Notes: generated by a model not told the origin, from the letters alone. Shown: positions 1 to 8,861, numbered from the stretch's first letter. The stretch: 64,000 nucleotides of DNA from Pseudomonas sp. CFII64 (GCF_000416235.1 NZ_ATLO01000046.1:1-64000); one strand, 5' to 3'. Numbers and translations are program-made.

Positions 1-32
1 GACGCCTTCCCGGACAAGTCCGGTTCTACTGA
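1..32. repeat. Partial REP-like repeat (CCGGACAAGTCCGG family)
   Basis: The first bases contain CCTTCCCGGACAAGTCCGGT, which recurs at about 60787-60806 downstream of sspB. The core CCGGACAAGTCCGG is near-palindromic. The copy is cut by the window edge. It is a dispersed extragenic repeat, not coding. Confidence 0.6.
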
Positions 33-127
33 GCCAGACACAACCCTGTATCGCATCGCTGTCACATTCAACCAACATTGCCCTGCTAGCTTTGCCCTTT
101 TGGCTAAATCACCAAAGGGGGCCCGCC

Positions 128-1693
128 ATGAGTCAGTTCGATCTCACCCGTCGTCGCATTATCCAGGTAGCCGGCGCCGGTTTGCTGCTGCCGGGCCTGG
201 CCCCGGCGGTCATCGCTGCGGTTCAGGATCGTCCGAAAATGACCGATGGCGTGCAGTCCGGCGATCTACTGGGCGACCGCGCCGTGGTCTGGAGCCGCAG
301 CGATCGGCCATCGCGAATGGTCGTCGAGTGGGACACGCGCAGCATGTTTACCAATCCGCGTCGGGTGGTCTCGGCCCTGGCGGATCAGCGCACCGACTTC
401 ACGGCGCGGGTCGAGCTCAGCGAATTGCCCGGCGATCAGGCGATTTTCTACCGCGTGCAATTCGAAGACGCCCAGTCTGGCGTCAGCAGCGAACCCTGGT
501 TTGGTCATTTGCGCAGCGCGCCGCAACAGCGTCGGGATCTGCGTTTCGTCTGGAGTGGCGACACGGTTGGCCAAGGCTTCGGCATCAATCCGGATATTGG
601 CGGCATGCGCATCTACGAAGCCATGCGCCTGCGTTTGCCGGACTTCTTCATTCACAGTGGCGACACCATCTATGCCGATGGCCCGGTTCCGGCGCAAGTC
701 GTCACGGAAGGCGGGCGTATCTGGCGCAACATCACCACCGAAGCGAAGAGCAAGGTCGCGGAAACCCTCGATGAATATCGCGGCGCTTACCGCTACAACC
801 TGCTGGACGACAACCTGCGGCGCTTCAATGCCGAGGTGCCGCAAATCTGGCAATGGGACGATCACGAAATCACCAATAACTGGTCACCCAGCAAGCAACT
901 GGATGATCGTTACAAGGAAAAGGATATTCGCGTGCTGGCGACGCGCGGGCGTCAGGCGTTTCTGGAATATGCGCCGATGCGCGTGCAGCAGGCCGACAAC
1001 GGCGGGCGCATCTATCGCAAGCTTGGTTATGGCCCGCTGCTGGATGTGTTCGTGCTGGATATGCGCAGTTATCGCGGTGGCAACGACGCCAACCTGGACG
1101 AAAAATCCGGGCCGAACACGGCATTCCTCGGGCGCCAGCAACTGGATTGGCTCAAGGCTGAACTCAAGGCCTCCGGCGCGCAATGGAAGGTGATTGCCGC
1201 CGATATGCCGATTGGCCTCGGCGTGCCGGATGGTGAAGTGAGTCCGGGCATCGGGCGTTGGGAGGCGATTGCCAATGGCAACGACGGCCCGGCCGTCGGG
1301 CGCGAACTGGAAGTCGCCGAGCTGCTGGGCTTTCTGCGCGCGCAAAAGGTCCGCGATTGCGTGTGGCTGACCGCCGATGTGCATTACTGCGCGGCGCACC
1401 ACTATCAGCCGGACCGGGCGGTGTTCCAGGATTTCGACCCGTTCTGGGAGTTCGTCGCCGGGCCGTTGAACGCCGGCAGCTTCGGGCCCAATCCGCTGGA
1501 CAAGACGTTTGGCCCCGAACTGGTCTTCCAGAAAGCCCCACCCGCGCAAAATACCTCGCCCTTCGCCGGGTTTCAGTTCTTTGGCGAAGTGAACATCGAC
1601 GGCCAAAGCGCTGAAATGACCGTCACGTTGCGTGATCTGGACGGCGTTTCGGTGTTCGAGAAGAAGCTGGTGCCGGCGCGGGAATTGTCCTGA
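128..1693 (+). CDS. phoD: PhoD-family alkaline phosphatase / phosphodiesterase, Tat-exported
   Basis: The 521-aa protein starts with a twin-arginine signal (TRRRIIQVAG followed by a hydrophobic stretch ending near APAVIAA), so export of a folded metalloenzyme to the periplasm is expected. A PhoD N-terminal domain is followed by the metallophosphatase core: HSGDTIYADGP near residue 176, WDDHEITNN near 252 and TADVHYCAAHHY near 415 carry the Asp/His metal ligands of PhoD enzymes. The family hydrolyses phosphomonoesters or diesters using Ca and Fe. The ATG at 128 is chosen over the in-frame ATG at 92 because AAGGGG lies just upstream and the Tat motif then sits close to the N-terminus. No Pho box was identified in the short upstream region. 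It appears monocistronic. Confidence 0.88.
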   Translation: MSQFDLTRRRIIQVAGAGLLLPGLAPAVIAAVQDRPKMTDGVQSGDLLGDRAVVWSRSDRPSRMVVEWDTRSMFTNPRRVVSALADQRTDFTARVELSELPGDQAIFYRVQFEDAQSGVSSEPWFGHLRSAPQQRRDLRFVWSGDTVGQGFGINPDIGGMRIYEAMRLRLPDFFIHSGDTIYADGPVPAQVVTEGGRIWRNITTEAKSKVAETLDEYRGAYRYNLLDDNLRRFNAEVPQIWQWDDHEITNNWSPSKQLDDRYKEKDIRVLATRGRQAFLEYAPMRVQQADNGGRIYRKLGYGPLLDVFVLDMRSYRGGNDANLDEKSGPNTAFLGRQQLDWLKAELKASGAQWKVIAADMPIGLGVPDGEVSPGIGRWEAIANGNDGPAVGRELEVAELLGFLRAQKVRDCVWLTADVHYCAAHHYQPDRAVFQDFDPFWEFVAGPLNAGSFGPNPLDKTFGPELVFQKAPPAQNTSPFAGFQFFGEVNIDGQSAEMTVTLRDLDGVSVFEKKLVPARELS

Positions 1694-1697
1694 CCGT

Positions 1698-1785
1698 GAG
1701 CGAGGATTGCCCGCGCAGGCAATGTTTCAGGTTCGAAAGAGCCGGTGAATGTACCGGCCTCTTCGCGGGCAAGCCTCGCTCCAAC
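1698..1785. repeat. REP-type inverted repeat pair downstream of phoD
   Basis: GAGCGAGGATTGCCCGCG (1698-1715) and CGCGGGCAAGCCTCGCTC (about 1765-1782) are inverted copies enclosing a smaller CCGGT/ACCGG hairpin. The right arm recurs at 21328-21353 and 54453-54476. It may also act as the phoD terminator. Confidence 0.75.
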
Positions 1786-1879
1786 GGATCCGGTGTCGCC
1801 GTTCCGGACAATTCCCTGTAACGCTCACGTCATCGGTGGCTTATCATTAGCTACCTAACGACGGGACAGGGTTCTGGGC

Positions 1880-2821
1880 ATGCTTTCCATTTTTCTCGAA
1901 ACCCTGAACATCACCGCGCCGGTGTTCGCCATGTTGTTCCTGGGCGTGATCCTCAAGCGCATCGGCTGGATTGATGACGGCTTCATCATGACGGCGTCGA
2001 GCCTGGTGTTTAACGTCACCATGCCGGCCTTGCTGTTCCTGGGGATTATTCATGCGGACCTGCATGCGGCCTTGCAGCCATCGCTGCTGATATTTTTTAC
2101 CGCCGCCACGCTGTTCGGCTTTGCCTTTTCATGGGGCTGGGCGATCTGGCGCGTGTCTTTGGTGGAGCGCGGCATCTTCGTGCAAGGCGCGTTTCGTGGC
2201 AATAACGGCGTCATCGGCCTCGCGCTGGCCGCCAGCATGTACGGCGATTACGGCATTTCGCTGGGGGCGATCCTCGCGGCGCTGGTGATCCTGTTCTACA
2301 ACACGCTGTCGACCATCGTGCTGGCGGTGTACAGCCCGGTGATCAAATCCGATCCCTGGAGCGTGTTCAAAAGCGTGCTGTGCAATCCGCTGATCATCAG
2401 CGTGCTGCTGGCATCGCCGTTTGCTTATTTCAAGATCAGTTTGCCGCACTGGTTTGAAACATCGGGTAATTATCTGGCGCAGATGACCTTGCCGCTGGCG
2501 CTGATCTGCATTGGCGGCACGCTTTCGCTGACTTCATTGCGCAAGAGCGGCAGCCTGGCGGTCAGCGCCAGCATGATGAAAATGGTCACGCTGCCAGTGA
2601 TCTGCACATTTGCGGCCTGGTTGTGCGGCTTTCGTGGTGCGGAGTTGGGGATTCTGTTTCTGTACTTTGGCAGCCCCACCGCAGCGGCAAGTTACGTCAT
2701 GGCCCGTGCCGCCAATGGCAATCACGAGCTGGCGGCAGCAATCATCGTCATCACCACCCTGGCAGCGGCGGTGACGACCAATATCGGCATCTTTATTTTG
2801 CAGTGGGGCGGCTGGATCTAG
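1880..2821 (+). CDS. AEC family (auxin efflux carrier-like) transporter
   Basis: The 313-aa protein is almost entirely hydrophobic, with about ten predicted membrane segments in two halves, as in the AEC/PIN-like permease family (malonate, malate or small-metabolite carriers in bacteria). The N-terminal segment (TAPVFAMLFLGVILKRIGWID) and the central glycine/asparagine-rich GAFRGNNGVIGLALA near residue 110 are typical of the family; the latter contributes to the substrate crossover. The ATG at 1880 directly begins the first membrane segment. The substrate cannot be deduced. It is convergent with the antiporter gene, whose stop codon lies only a few bases away. Confidence 0.85.
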   Translation: MLSIFLETLNITAPVFAMLFLGVILKRIGWIDDGFIMTASSLVFNVTMPALLFLGIIHADLHAALQPSLLIFFTAATLFGFAFSWGWAIWRVSLVERGIFVQGAFRGNNGVIGLALAASMYGDYGISLGAILAALVILFYNTLSTIVLAVYSPVIKSDPWSVFKSVLCNPLIISVLLASPFAYFKISLPHWFETSGNYLAQMTLPLALICIGGTLSLTSLRKSGSLAVSASMMKMVTLPVICTFAAWLCGFRGAELGILFLYFGSPTAAASYVMARAANGNHELAAAIIVITTLAAAVTTNIGIFILQWGGWI

Positions 2822-2824
2822 CGT

Positions 2825-3910
2825 CTAGTGCTGGCGTCGCCAGGCCTTGATCGTGCCGTACACCACGAAGACCGCCAGCACGGGAAGGACGAAGCGCACC
2901 ATCAGCCGTTCCAGCGTGTCGGCCAACGGCATGCCGGTGGTAAACGACACGATATGCAGCCCGTACGCCAGATACAGCGCGAGCAGCAGCAGCCCCTCGA
3001 AGCGCGTGATGCGATAACCGGAATAGAACAGCGGCAAGCACAGGGCTGCGACGCCGAGCATCACCGGCAGATCGAAATCCAGCGCATTGGGCGACACCGA
3101 CAGCGGCACAGGCGTGAGCAGCGCGGTTACGCCGAGGACACCCAGTAGATTGAACAGGTAACTGCCGATCACGTTGCCCACGGCAATGTCGCGCTCGCCG
3201 CGAAAGGCGGCCATCAATGAAGTGGTCAATGCCGGCAGCGAGGTGCTGACCGCAATCACCGTCAAGCCGATGATGCGCTCGGACAAACCCAGGTCGAGGG
3301 CGATGACCACTGACGCAGCCACCAGCAGATGGCTGCCAAACACCAGCAACGCGATACCGCAGACCAGTGCGGTCATGCGCAGCAGAATGGGCCAGGCCTT
3401 GGCCGAGCGACCTTGGCTGGCCGACTGTCGGTAAGCGAAGCCCTGGCCGGACTGGCGCAGGACGATCAGCAGATAGGCCAGCAATCCCAACAGCAGCGTC
3501 ACGCCGTCGATCACACCCAGCTCGCCGTTCAACGACAGGACGAAGACCAGGGCGCTGGCGGCGACCATCAAAGGGATTTCCAGGCGCACCAGTTGCCGGG
3601 TAACGCGCAGAGGAATGACCAGCGCGCACAGGCCCAGCGTCACCAGCACGTTGAAGATATTGCCGCCCACCACGCTGCCCACGGCAATGTCCGGGCTGGA
3701 GGTGAATGCGGCTTGCAAGCCGACCGCCATCTGCGGCGCGCTGCTGCCCAGCGCCACGAAGGTCAGGCCGATAAACAGCGGCCGAATGCCAAGCGTCGTG
3801 GCGAGGCTGACTGCGGCGCGAACCGACAGCTCGGCGCCGATGATCAGCAGCAGAAGGCCGCTGATCCATTGGATCAGGCTCGGGAGCGGCAGGGTCGAAA
3901 GTTGAAGAAT
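2825..3910 (-). CDS. Calcium/sodium antiporter-like CaCA family protein; probable ATT start
   Basis: This inner-membrane protein has two homologous hydrophobic halves. The alpha repeats are visible as GLTFVALGSSAPQMAVG followed by VVGGNIFNVLV, and as GLTVIAVSTSLPALTTS followed by VIGSYLFNLLG, as in YrbG/CaCA cation exchangers. The first conventional start is a GTG at 3757, but that falls inside the first alpha repeat. Reading upstream in frame gives a normal first membrane segment (LIQWISGLLLLIIGAEL) and no ATG, GTG or TTG. An ATT at 3910 sits 8 nt after AAGGA (3923-3919), which overlaps the stop codon of the upstream rlpA-like gene, so ATT is the best start and gives 361 aa. The ion specificity is inferred only from the family. 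Confidence 0.8.
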   Translation of the reverse strand: MLQLSTLPLPSLIQWISGLLLLIIGAELSVRAAVSLATTLGIRPLFIGLTFVALGSSAPQMAVGLQAAFTSSPDIAVGSVVGGNIFNVLVTLGLCALVIPLRVTRQLVRLEIPLMVAASALVFVLSLNGELGVIDGVTLLLGLLAYLLIVLRQSGQGFAYRQSASQGRSAKAWPILLRMTALVCGIALLVFGSHLLVAASVVIALDLGLSERIIGLTVIAVSTSLPALTTSLMAAFRGERDIAVGNVIGSYLFNLLGVLGVTALLTPVPLSVSPNALDFDLPVMLGVAALCLPLFYSGYRITRFEGLLLLALYLAYGLHIVSFTTGMPLADTLERLMVRFVLPVLAVFVVYGTIKAWRRQH

Positions 3911-3918
3911 TCCGGGCG

Positions 3919-3923
3919 TCCTT
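3919..3923 (-). promoter_or_regulatory. Shine-Dalgarno that points to an ATT start of the antiporter
   Basis: AAGGA overlaps the TAA stop of the upstream rlpA-like gene and lies 8 nt before ATT at 3910. No other SD/start combination fits the conserved N-terminal membrane segment. Confidence 0.6.
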
Positions 3924-4290
3924 ATTCGAGGGCTTGCACGCGAACCTTGGCGGTTCCGCTGCGCAGCATACCCAGTTGTGCGGCCGCTGCGCGTGACAAA
4001 TCGATCAATCGGCCACGGGTGTGCGGGCCGCGATCATTGATACGCACGACCACTGATTTGTCGTTGTCCAGATTGGTTACTTTGACGCGGGTGCCAAAGG
4101 GCAGCCGCCGATGTGCTGCGGTCAGTGAGTTCTGATCGAAGCGCTCGCCACTGGCGGTACGATTGCCGTGGTGTTGCGAGCCGTAATACGAAGCGCCGCC
4201 GGTTTCATCGTAGCCGTGAGGATCGATGAGGCCCGTCGCGCAACCGGTGAGCAGGGAGAGCAGGGCGCAAGAGGCGAGAAGCCGCAGCAT
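3922..4290 (-). CDS. Short RlpA-like double-psi beta-barrel lipoprotein
   Basis: The 122-aa protein has a lipoprotein signal peptide with lipobox LLTGC, so it is probably anchored in the outer membrane. The rest is a double-psi beta-barrel domain with GGASYYG, TASGERFD, LTAAHRRLPFGTRVKVTN and RINDRGPHTRGRLIDLS, the conserved blocks of RlpA septal-ring lytic transglycosylases. It lacks the C-terminal SPOR domain of full-length RlpA (over 300 aa in Pseudomonas), so it resembles the minimal RlpA-like proteins. It probably acts on peptidoglycan, but activity is not certain. It lies 11 nt upstream of the antiporter start, suggesting co-transcription. Confidence 0.85.
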   Translation of the reverse strand: MLRLLASCALLSLLTGCATGLIDPHGYDETGGASYYGSQHHGNRTASGERFDQNSLTAAHRRLPFGTRVKVTNLDNDKSVVVRINDRGPHTRGRLIDLSRAAAAQLGMLRSGTAKVRVQALE

Positions 4291-4322
4291 GGTTTGGTCC
4301 TTCGATGTGCAGACGCGTGTTG

Positions 4323-4379
4323 CCCGTAGGACCGGCTTTAGCCGGGAGGGCGTGCTCCCGGCTAAAGCCGGTCCTACGG
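4323..4379. repeat. REP-type palindrome (GTAGGACCGGCTTTAGCCGGGAG family)
   Basis: Arm GTAGGACCGGCTTTAGCCGG and its inverted copy CCGGCTAAAGCCGGTCCTAC form a near-perfect hairpin between gatB and the rlpA-like gene. Copies occur at 42903-42957, 48124-48155 and 52028-52091, always between genes. Confidence 0.85.
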
Positions 4380-4399
4380 ATCGGTCGTCGCTGTCTGAA

Positions 4400-5848
4400 T
4401 CAGCCTTCCAGCTTCTTCTTCAGCAGTTCATTGACCTGCTGCGGGTTGGCCTTGCCCTTGGAGGCTTTCATGGCCTGACCGACGAAGAAACCAAACATCT
4501 TGCCGCGCTTGGCTTCGTCCGCAGCTCGATAATCCACGACCTGCTGCGCGTTGGCGGCAAGCATTTCGTCGAGCATCGATTCAATGGCGCCGCTGTCCGT
4601 GACCTGTTTCAGGCCGCGGGTTTCGATGACCTGGTCCGCCGTGCCTTCGCCGTTGGCCATGCCTTCGAAAACCATCTTGGCGATCTTGCCCGAGATGGTG
4701 TTGTCGGTGATGCGCAACAGCATGCCGCCCAGTTGCTCGGCGCTGACCGGGGATTGCTCGATTTCCAGGCCCTGCTTGTTCAGCAGGCTGCCCAGCTCGA
4801 CCATGACCCAGTTGGCCGCCAGTTTGGCGTCGCCACCAATGCTGACCACTTGCTCGAAGTAATCGGCTTGCTCGCGGCTCGAAGCCAGCACGCTGGCGTC
4901 GTAGGCCGAGAGCCCGAACTGTGCCTGGAAACGCTCGCGTTTTTGCGGCGGCAGTTCCGGCAGCGTGGCGCGGGTTTCTTCGATGAACGAGTCTTCGATG
5001 ATCACCGGCAGCAGGTCCGGATCGGGGAAGTAACGGTAGTCGTTGGCTTCCTCCTTGCTACGCATGGCGCGGGTTTCGTCCTTGGCCGGATCGTACAGGC
5101 GGGTCTGCTGGATGACCCTGCCGCCGTCTTCGATCAGGTCGATCTGACGCTGGATTTCGCTGTTGATCGCCTTCTCGATGAAACGGAACGAGTTGACGTT
5201 TTTGATCTCGCAGCGGGTGCCGAATTCAACCTGGCCTTTCGGGCGAATCGACACGTTGCAGTCGCAACGCAGCGAGCCTTCGGCCATGTTGCCGTCGCAG
5301 ATGCCCAAGTAGCGGACCAGCGCGTGCATGGCTTTGACATACGCCACGGCTTCCTTGGCCGAACGCATGTCCGGGTCGGAAACGATTTCCAGCAGCGGAG
5401 TGCCCGCGCGGTTGAGGTCGATGCCGGTCATGCCACTGAAGTCTTCGTGCAGGCTTTTGCCGGCGTCTTCTTCAAGGTGCGCGCGGGTGATGCCGACGCG
5501 CTTGACGGTGCCGTCTTCAAGGGTGATGTCCAGGTGGCCCTTGCCGACAATCGGCAACTCCATCTGGCTGATCTGATAACCCTTGGGCAGGTCCGGATAA
5601 AAGTAGTTCTTGCGGGCGAACACGTTGTGCTTGCCGATTTCGGCGTCCACCGCCAGGCCGAATTTGACGGCCATGCGCACGGCTTCTTTGTTGAGGACCG
5701 GCAACACGCCCGGCATGCCCAGATCGACAAGGCTGGCCTGCGTGTTGGGCTCGGAGCCAAACGTGATTGAGCTACCGGAGAAAATCTTCGATTGGGTCGA
5801 AAGCTGGGTGTGAATCTCCAGCCCGATGACAACTTCCCATTGCGACAT
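4400..5848 (-). CDS. gatB: Aspartyl/glutamyl-tRNA(Asn/Gln) amidotransferase subunit B
   Basis: The 482-aa GatB binds the misacylated Glu-tRNA(Gln) or Asp-tRNA(Asn), activates the side-chain carboxylate with ATP and receives ammonia from GatA. The N-terminal cradle begins WEVVIGLEIHTQL, and the family signature is KNYFYPDLPKGYQISQ near residue 80. RCDCNVSIRP near 195 and YFPDPDLLPV near 272 are also characteristic. A C-terminal YqeY-like tail ends in NPQQVNELLKKKL. It is the last gene of gatC-gatA-gatB, with 12 nt after gatA. A REP element follows it. Confidence 0.98.
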   Translation of the reverse strand: MSQWEVVIGLEIHTQLSTQSKIFSGSSITFGSEPNTQASLVDLGMPGVLPVLNKEAVRMAVKFGLAVDAEIGKHNVFARKNYFYPDLPKGYQISQMELPIVGKGHLDITLEDGTVKRVGITRAHLEEDAGKSLHEDFSGMTGIDLNRAGTPLLEIVSDPDMRSAKEAVAYVKAMHALVRYLGICDGNMAEGSLRCDCNVSIRPKGQVEFGTRCEIKNVNSFRFIEKAINSEIQRQIDLIEDGGRVIQQTRLYDPAKDETRAMRSKEEANDYRYFPDPDLLPVIIEDSFIEETRATLPELPPQKRERFQAQFGLSAYDASVLASSREQADYFEQVVSIGGDAKLAANWVMVELGSLLNKQGLEIEQSPVSAEQLGGMLLRITDNTISGKIAKMVFEGMANGEGTADQVIETRGLKQVTDSGAIESMLDEMLAANAQQVVDYRAADEAKRGKMFGFFVGQAMKASKGKANPQQVNELLKKKLEG

Positions 5849-5860
5849 GTGTGTTTCTCC

Positions 5861-7312
5861 TTAGAAGCCTGTCGGCGCGCGCAAATGCCAGTCGGTGACT
5901 TGCTGGTATTGGTGGGCGACGTTGAGCAGGCGGCCTTCCTGGAAATACGGGGCAAGCAACTGCACGCCAACCGGCAAACCTTCGACAAAACCCGCTGGCA
6001 TGGACAGGCCCGGCAGGCCCGCGAGGTTGGCGGTGATGGTGTAGAAGTCTTCCAGGTACTCGGAAATCGGGTCGTTGTTCTTGGCGCCGATTTTCCAGGC
6101 CGGGTTTGGCGTGGTCGGGCCGAGAATCACGTCGACTTCGGTGAAGGCGTTCATGAAGTCGTTCTTGATCAGGCGACGGATTTTCTGCGCTTGCAGGTAA
6201 TACGCGTCGTAATAACCAGCGGACAGCGCGTAGGCACCGACCATGATCCGGCGCTGGACTTCCGGGCCGAAACCCTCGGCGCGCGAGCGCTTGTACAGGT
6301 CGGTCAAGTCTTTCGGGTCTTCGCAGCGATAGCCGAAACGCACCCCGTCGAAACGCGACAGGTTGGACGAGGCTTCAGCCGGCGCGATCACGTAATAGGC
6401 CGGAATGCCGTGTTGCAGGTTCGGCAGGCTGACTTCTTTAACGACGGCGCCGAGTTTTTCCAGCTCCTTGACGCTTTCCAGAACCAGCTCGGCGATACGC
6501 GGGTCGAGACCTGCGCCGAAGTATTCCTTCGGAATGCCGATGCGCAGGCCCTTGAGCGACTGAGTGAGGCTGGCGCTGTAATCCGGCACCGGCTCGTCAA
6601 TGCTGGTGGAGTCCTGCGCGTCGAAACCGGCCATGCCTTGCAGCAGCAGGGCGCAGTCTTCGGCCGTGCGGGCCAGCGGGCCGGCCTGATCGAGACTCGA
6701 CGCGTAGGCAATCATGCCCCAGCGGGAGACCCGGCCGTAGGTCGGTTTCAGGCCGGTGAGGTTGGTCAGCGCGGCGGGTTGGCGAATCGAGCCGCCGGTG
6801 TCGGTGCCGGTTGCGGCGGGCAGCAAGCGTGCTGCAACGGCTGCGGCCGAACCGCCGGACGAACCGCCGGGCACATGTTCAAGGTTCCACGGGTTTTTCA
6901 CCGCGCCATAGTGGCTCGACTCGTTGGCCGACCCCATGGCGAATTCGTCCATGTTGGTCTTGCCCAGAGTCACGGTGCCCGCTGCGGCCAGTTTGGCAAC
7001 CACGGTGGCGTCGTAGGGCGCCTTGAAGTTGTCGAGCATCTTCGACGCGCAGCTGGTGCGGATGCCTTTGGTGCAGAACAGATCCTTGTGGGCCAGCGGT
7101 GCGCCGAGCAAAGGATTGTTTTCACCGGCGGCGCGACGTGCGTCAGCGGCCTGCGCCTGGGTGATGGCCAGGTCTTCGGTGAGGGTAATGAAGCTGTTGA
7201 TCTGCGGGTCGAGCTGCGCGATGCGCGACAGCAGGACACGGGTCAATTCTTCAGAAGAAAACTTTTTTTCGGCGAGTCCGCGGGCGATCTCGGCCAGAGT
7301 CATTTGATGCAT
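5861..7312 (-). CDS. gatA: Aspartyl/glutamyl-tRNA(Asn/Gln) amidotransferase subunit A
   Basis: The 483-aa GatA is the glutaminase subunit of the GatCAB complex and supplies ammonia for transamidation. It is an amidase-signature enzyme with the Ser-cisSer-Lys triad visible as Lys76 (AHKDLF), Ser151 (PGGSSGGSAAAV) and Ser175 (DTGGSIRQPA). Length and motifs are normal. The start ATG at 7312 lies 15 nt after the gatC stop; MHQMTLAEIARG matches the usual GatA N-terminus, although the second Met is also possible. Confidence 0.98.
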   Translation of the reverse strand: MHQMTLAEIARGLAEKKFSSEELTRVLLSRIAQLDPQINSFITLTEDLAITQAQAADARRAAGENNPLLGAPLAHKDLFCTKGIRTSCASKMLDNFKAPYDATVVAKLAAAGTVTLGKTNMDEFAMGSANESSHYGAVKNPWNLEHVPGGSSGGSAAAVAARLLPAATGTDTGGSIRQPAALTNLTGLKPTYGRVSRWGMIAYASSLDQAGPLARTAEDCALLLQGMAGFDAQDSTSIDEPVPDYSASLTQSLKGLRIGIPKEYFGAGLDPRIAELVLESVKELEKLGAVVKEVSLPNLQHGIPAYYVIAPAEASSNLSRFDGVRFGYRCEDPKDLTDLYKRSRAEGFGPEVQRRIMVGAYALSAGYYDAYYLQAQKIRRLIKNDFMNAFTEVDVILGPTTPNPAWKIGAKNNDPISEYLEDFYTITANLAGLPGLSMPAGFVEGLPVGVQLLAPYFQEGRLLNVAHQYQQVTDWHLRAPTGF

Positions 7313-7327
7313 TGCAGGCTCATTCCC

Positions 7328-7615
7328 TTACTCGATGACTTTCGGAACCAGATAAAGGCCGTGTTCGACCGCTGGTGCGATGGCTTGGTAAGTCTCGCGA
7401 TGATTTTGCTCGGTAACCACGTCTTCGCGCAGACGTTGCGACGCTTCCAGCGGATGCGCCAGCGGCTCGATGCCGGTTGTATCGACGGCTTGCATCTGAT
7501 CAACCAGCGCAAGAATATTATTTAATGCTTCGGTAGTACGCGGGATATCGGCGTCATTCAGGCCAAGTCGGGCCAGATGAGCGATCTTTTCCACGTCGGA
7601 GCGATCAAGCGCCAT
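7328..7615 (-). CDS. gatC: Aspartyl/glutamyl-tRNA(Asn/Gln) amidotransferase subunit C
   Basis: The 95-aa GatC wraps around the GatA/GatB interface and stabilises the complex. The sequence shows the standard opening (VEKIAHLARLGLND), the middle segment ILALVDQMQAVDT and the HPLEASQRLREDVV segment. It is the first gene of the gatCAB operon and is divergent from mreB, with about 208 nt between them. Confidence 0.96.
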   Translation of the reverse strand: MALDRSDVEKIAHLARLGLNDADIPRTTEALNNILALVDQMQAVDTTGIEPLAHPLEASQRLREDVVTEQNHRETYQAIAPAVEHGLYLVPKVIE

Positions 7616-7750
7616 GGGGTTCTCCAGTGGAATGCTTACGGAACGGATCTGTGTGTTAGATTGGCGAACACTATCGCATTTCTACGGTCATAAGGCCGCG
7701 AACGTCTAGGGTCATGCTCGGAAAAGCCGCTAATTTAACATATTGGCTCC

Positions 7751-7779
7751 TTGCCCAAAATCCCTGTCGTTGTTAGAGT
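7751..7779 (+). promoter_or_regulatory. Putative sigma-70 promoter of mreB
   Basis: TTGCCC (7751-7756), a 17-nt spacer and TAGAGT (7774-7779) lie about 45 nt upstream of the mreB ATG. Inferred by consensus match only. Confidence 0.5.
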
Positions 7780-7823
7780 TTGCCGCACTTTTTTACCCAC
7801 GCGCTCCCTAGGGTCCCTTTCCC

Positions 7824-8861
7824 ATGTTCAAGAAACTGCGTGGCATGTTTTCCAGCGATCTGTCTATCGACCTGGGCACTGCCAACACCCTTATTTACGT
7901 GCGTGAGCGCGGTATCGTTCTGAATGAACCATCAGTTGTGGCCATTCGGACCCACGGAAACCAGAAAAGCGTCGTTGCTGTCGGGATGGAAGCCAAGCGC
8001 ATGCTCGGCCGGACTCCAGGCAACATCGCAGCCATTCGCCCGATGAAAGACGGCGTGATCGCCGATTTCAGCGTGTGCGAAAAGATGCTGCAGTACTTTA
8101 TCAACAAGGTTCACGAAAACAGCTTTCTGCAGCCGAGCCCTCGTGTGCTGATCTGCGTTCCGTGCAAATCCACTCAGGTTGAGCGTCGCGCCATTCGCGA
8201 ATCGGCGCTCGGTGCCGGTGCACGTGAAGTATTTTTGATCGAAGAGCCAATGGCTGCTGCCATCGGCGCCGGTCTGCCGGTTGAAGAAGCACGCGGTTCG
8301 ATGGTTGTCGATATCGGTGGTGGTACCACTGAAATCGCCCTGATCTCCCTGAACGGTGTGGTTTACGCCGAATCCGTACGGGTTGGCGGCGACCGTTTCG
8401 ACGAAGCGATCATCACTTACGTGCGTCGTAACTACGGCAGCCTGATCGGTGAATCGACCGCTGAGCGCATCAAGCAGGAAATCGGTACCGCCTATCCGGG
8501 CGGCGAAGTGCGTGAAGTCGACGTACGCGGCCGTAATCTGGCCGAAGGCGTTCCACGTGCCTTCACCCTGAATTCCAACGAAGTGCTCGAAGCGTTGCAG
8601 GAATCCCTGGCGACCATCGTTCAGGCCGTGAAAAGCGCCCTGGAACAATCGCCGCCGGAACTGGCTTCGGACATCGCCGAGCGCGGTCTGGTATTGACCG
8701 GTGGTGGCGCCTTGCTGCGCGACCTGGACAAATTGCTGGCCCAGGAAACCGGTTTGCCGGTGATCGTTGCCGAAGACCCGTTGACCTGTGTAGCGCGTGG
8801 CGGTGGCCGAGCGCTGGAAATGATGGATAAGCACACCATGGATCTGCTTTCCAGCGAGTGA
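7824..8861 (+). CDS. mreB: Rod-shape-determining actin homologue MreB
   Basis: The 345-aa bacterial actin polymerises under the inner membrane and directs lateral peptidoglycan synthesis with MreC, MreD, RodZ and RodA/PBP2. The N-terminal amphipathic segment MFKKLRGMFSSDLS is the membrane-binding helix. SIDLGTANTLIY (phosphate 1), VVDIGGGTTEIALISL (phosphate 2) and LVLTGGGALLRDLD (adenosine loop) form the actin-fold nucleotide site. It is full length. It heads mreB-mreC-mreD, separated from mreC by a large hairpin. Confidence 0.98.
   Translation: MFKKLRGMFSSDLSIDLGTANTLIYVRERGIVLNEPSVVAIRTHGNQKSVVAVGMEAKRMLGRTPGNIAAIRPMKDGVIADFSVCEKMLQYFINKVHENSFLQPSPRVLICVPCKSTQVERRAIRESALGAGAREVFLIEEPMAAAIGAGLPVEEARGSMVVDIGGGTTEIALISLNGVVYAESVRVGGDRFDEAIITYVRRNYGSLIGESTAERIKQEIGTAYPGGEVREVDVRGRNLAEGVPRAFTLNSNEVLEALQESLATIVQAVKSALEQSPPELASDIAERGLVLTGGGALLRDLDKLLAQETGLPVIVAEDPLTCVARGGGRALEMMDKHTMDLLSSE

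Noticed and set aside
2793..3869. A longer 358-codon frame overlapping the antiporter
   Set aside because: The Arg/Gly/His-rich translation is not membrane-like; the other frame gives clear CaCA alpha repeats.
4226..7525. Long plus-strand open frames opposite gatB and gatA
   Set aside because: Shadow frames of conserved genes; no ribosome binding site or family similarity.
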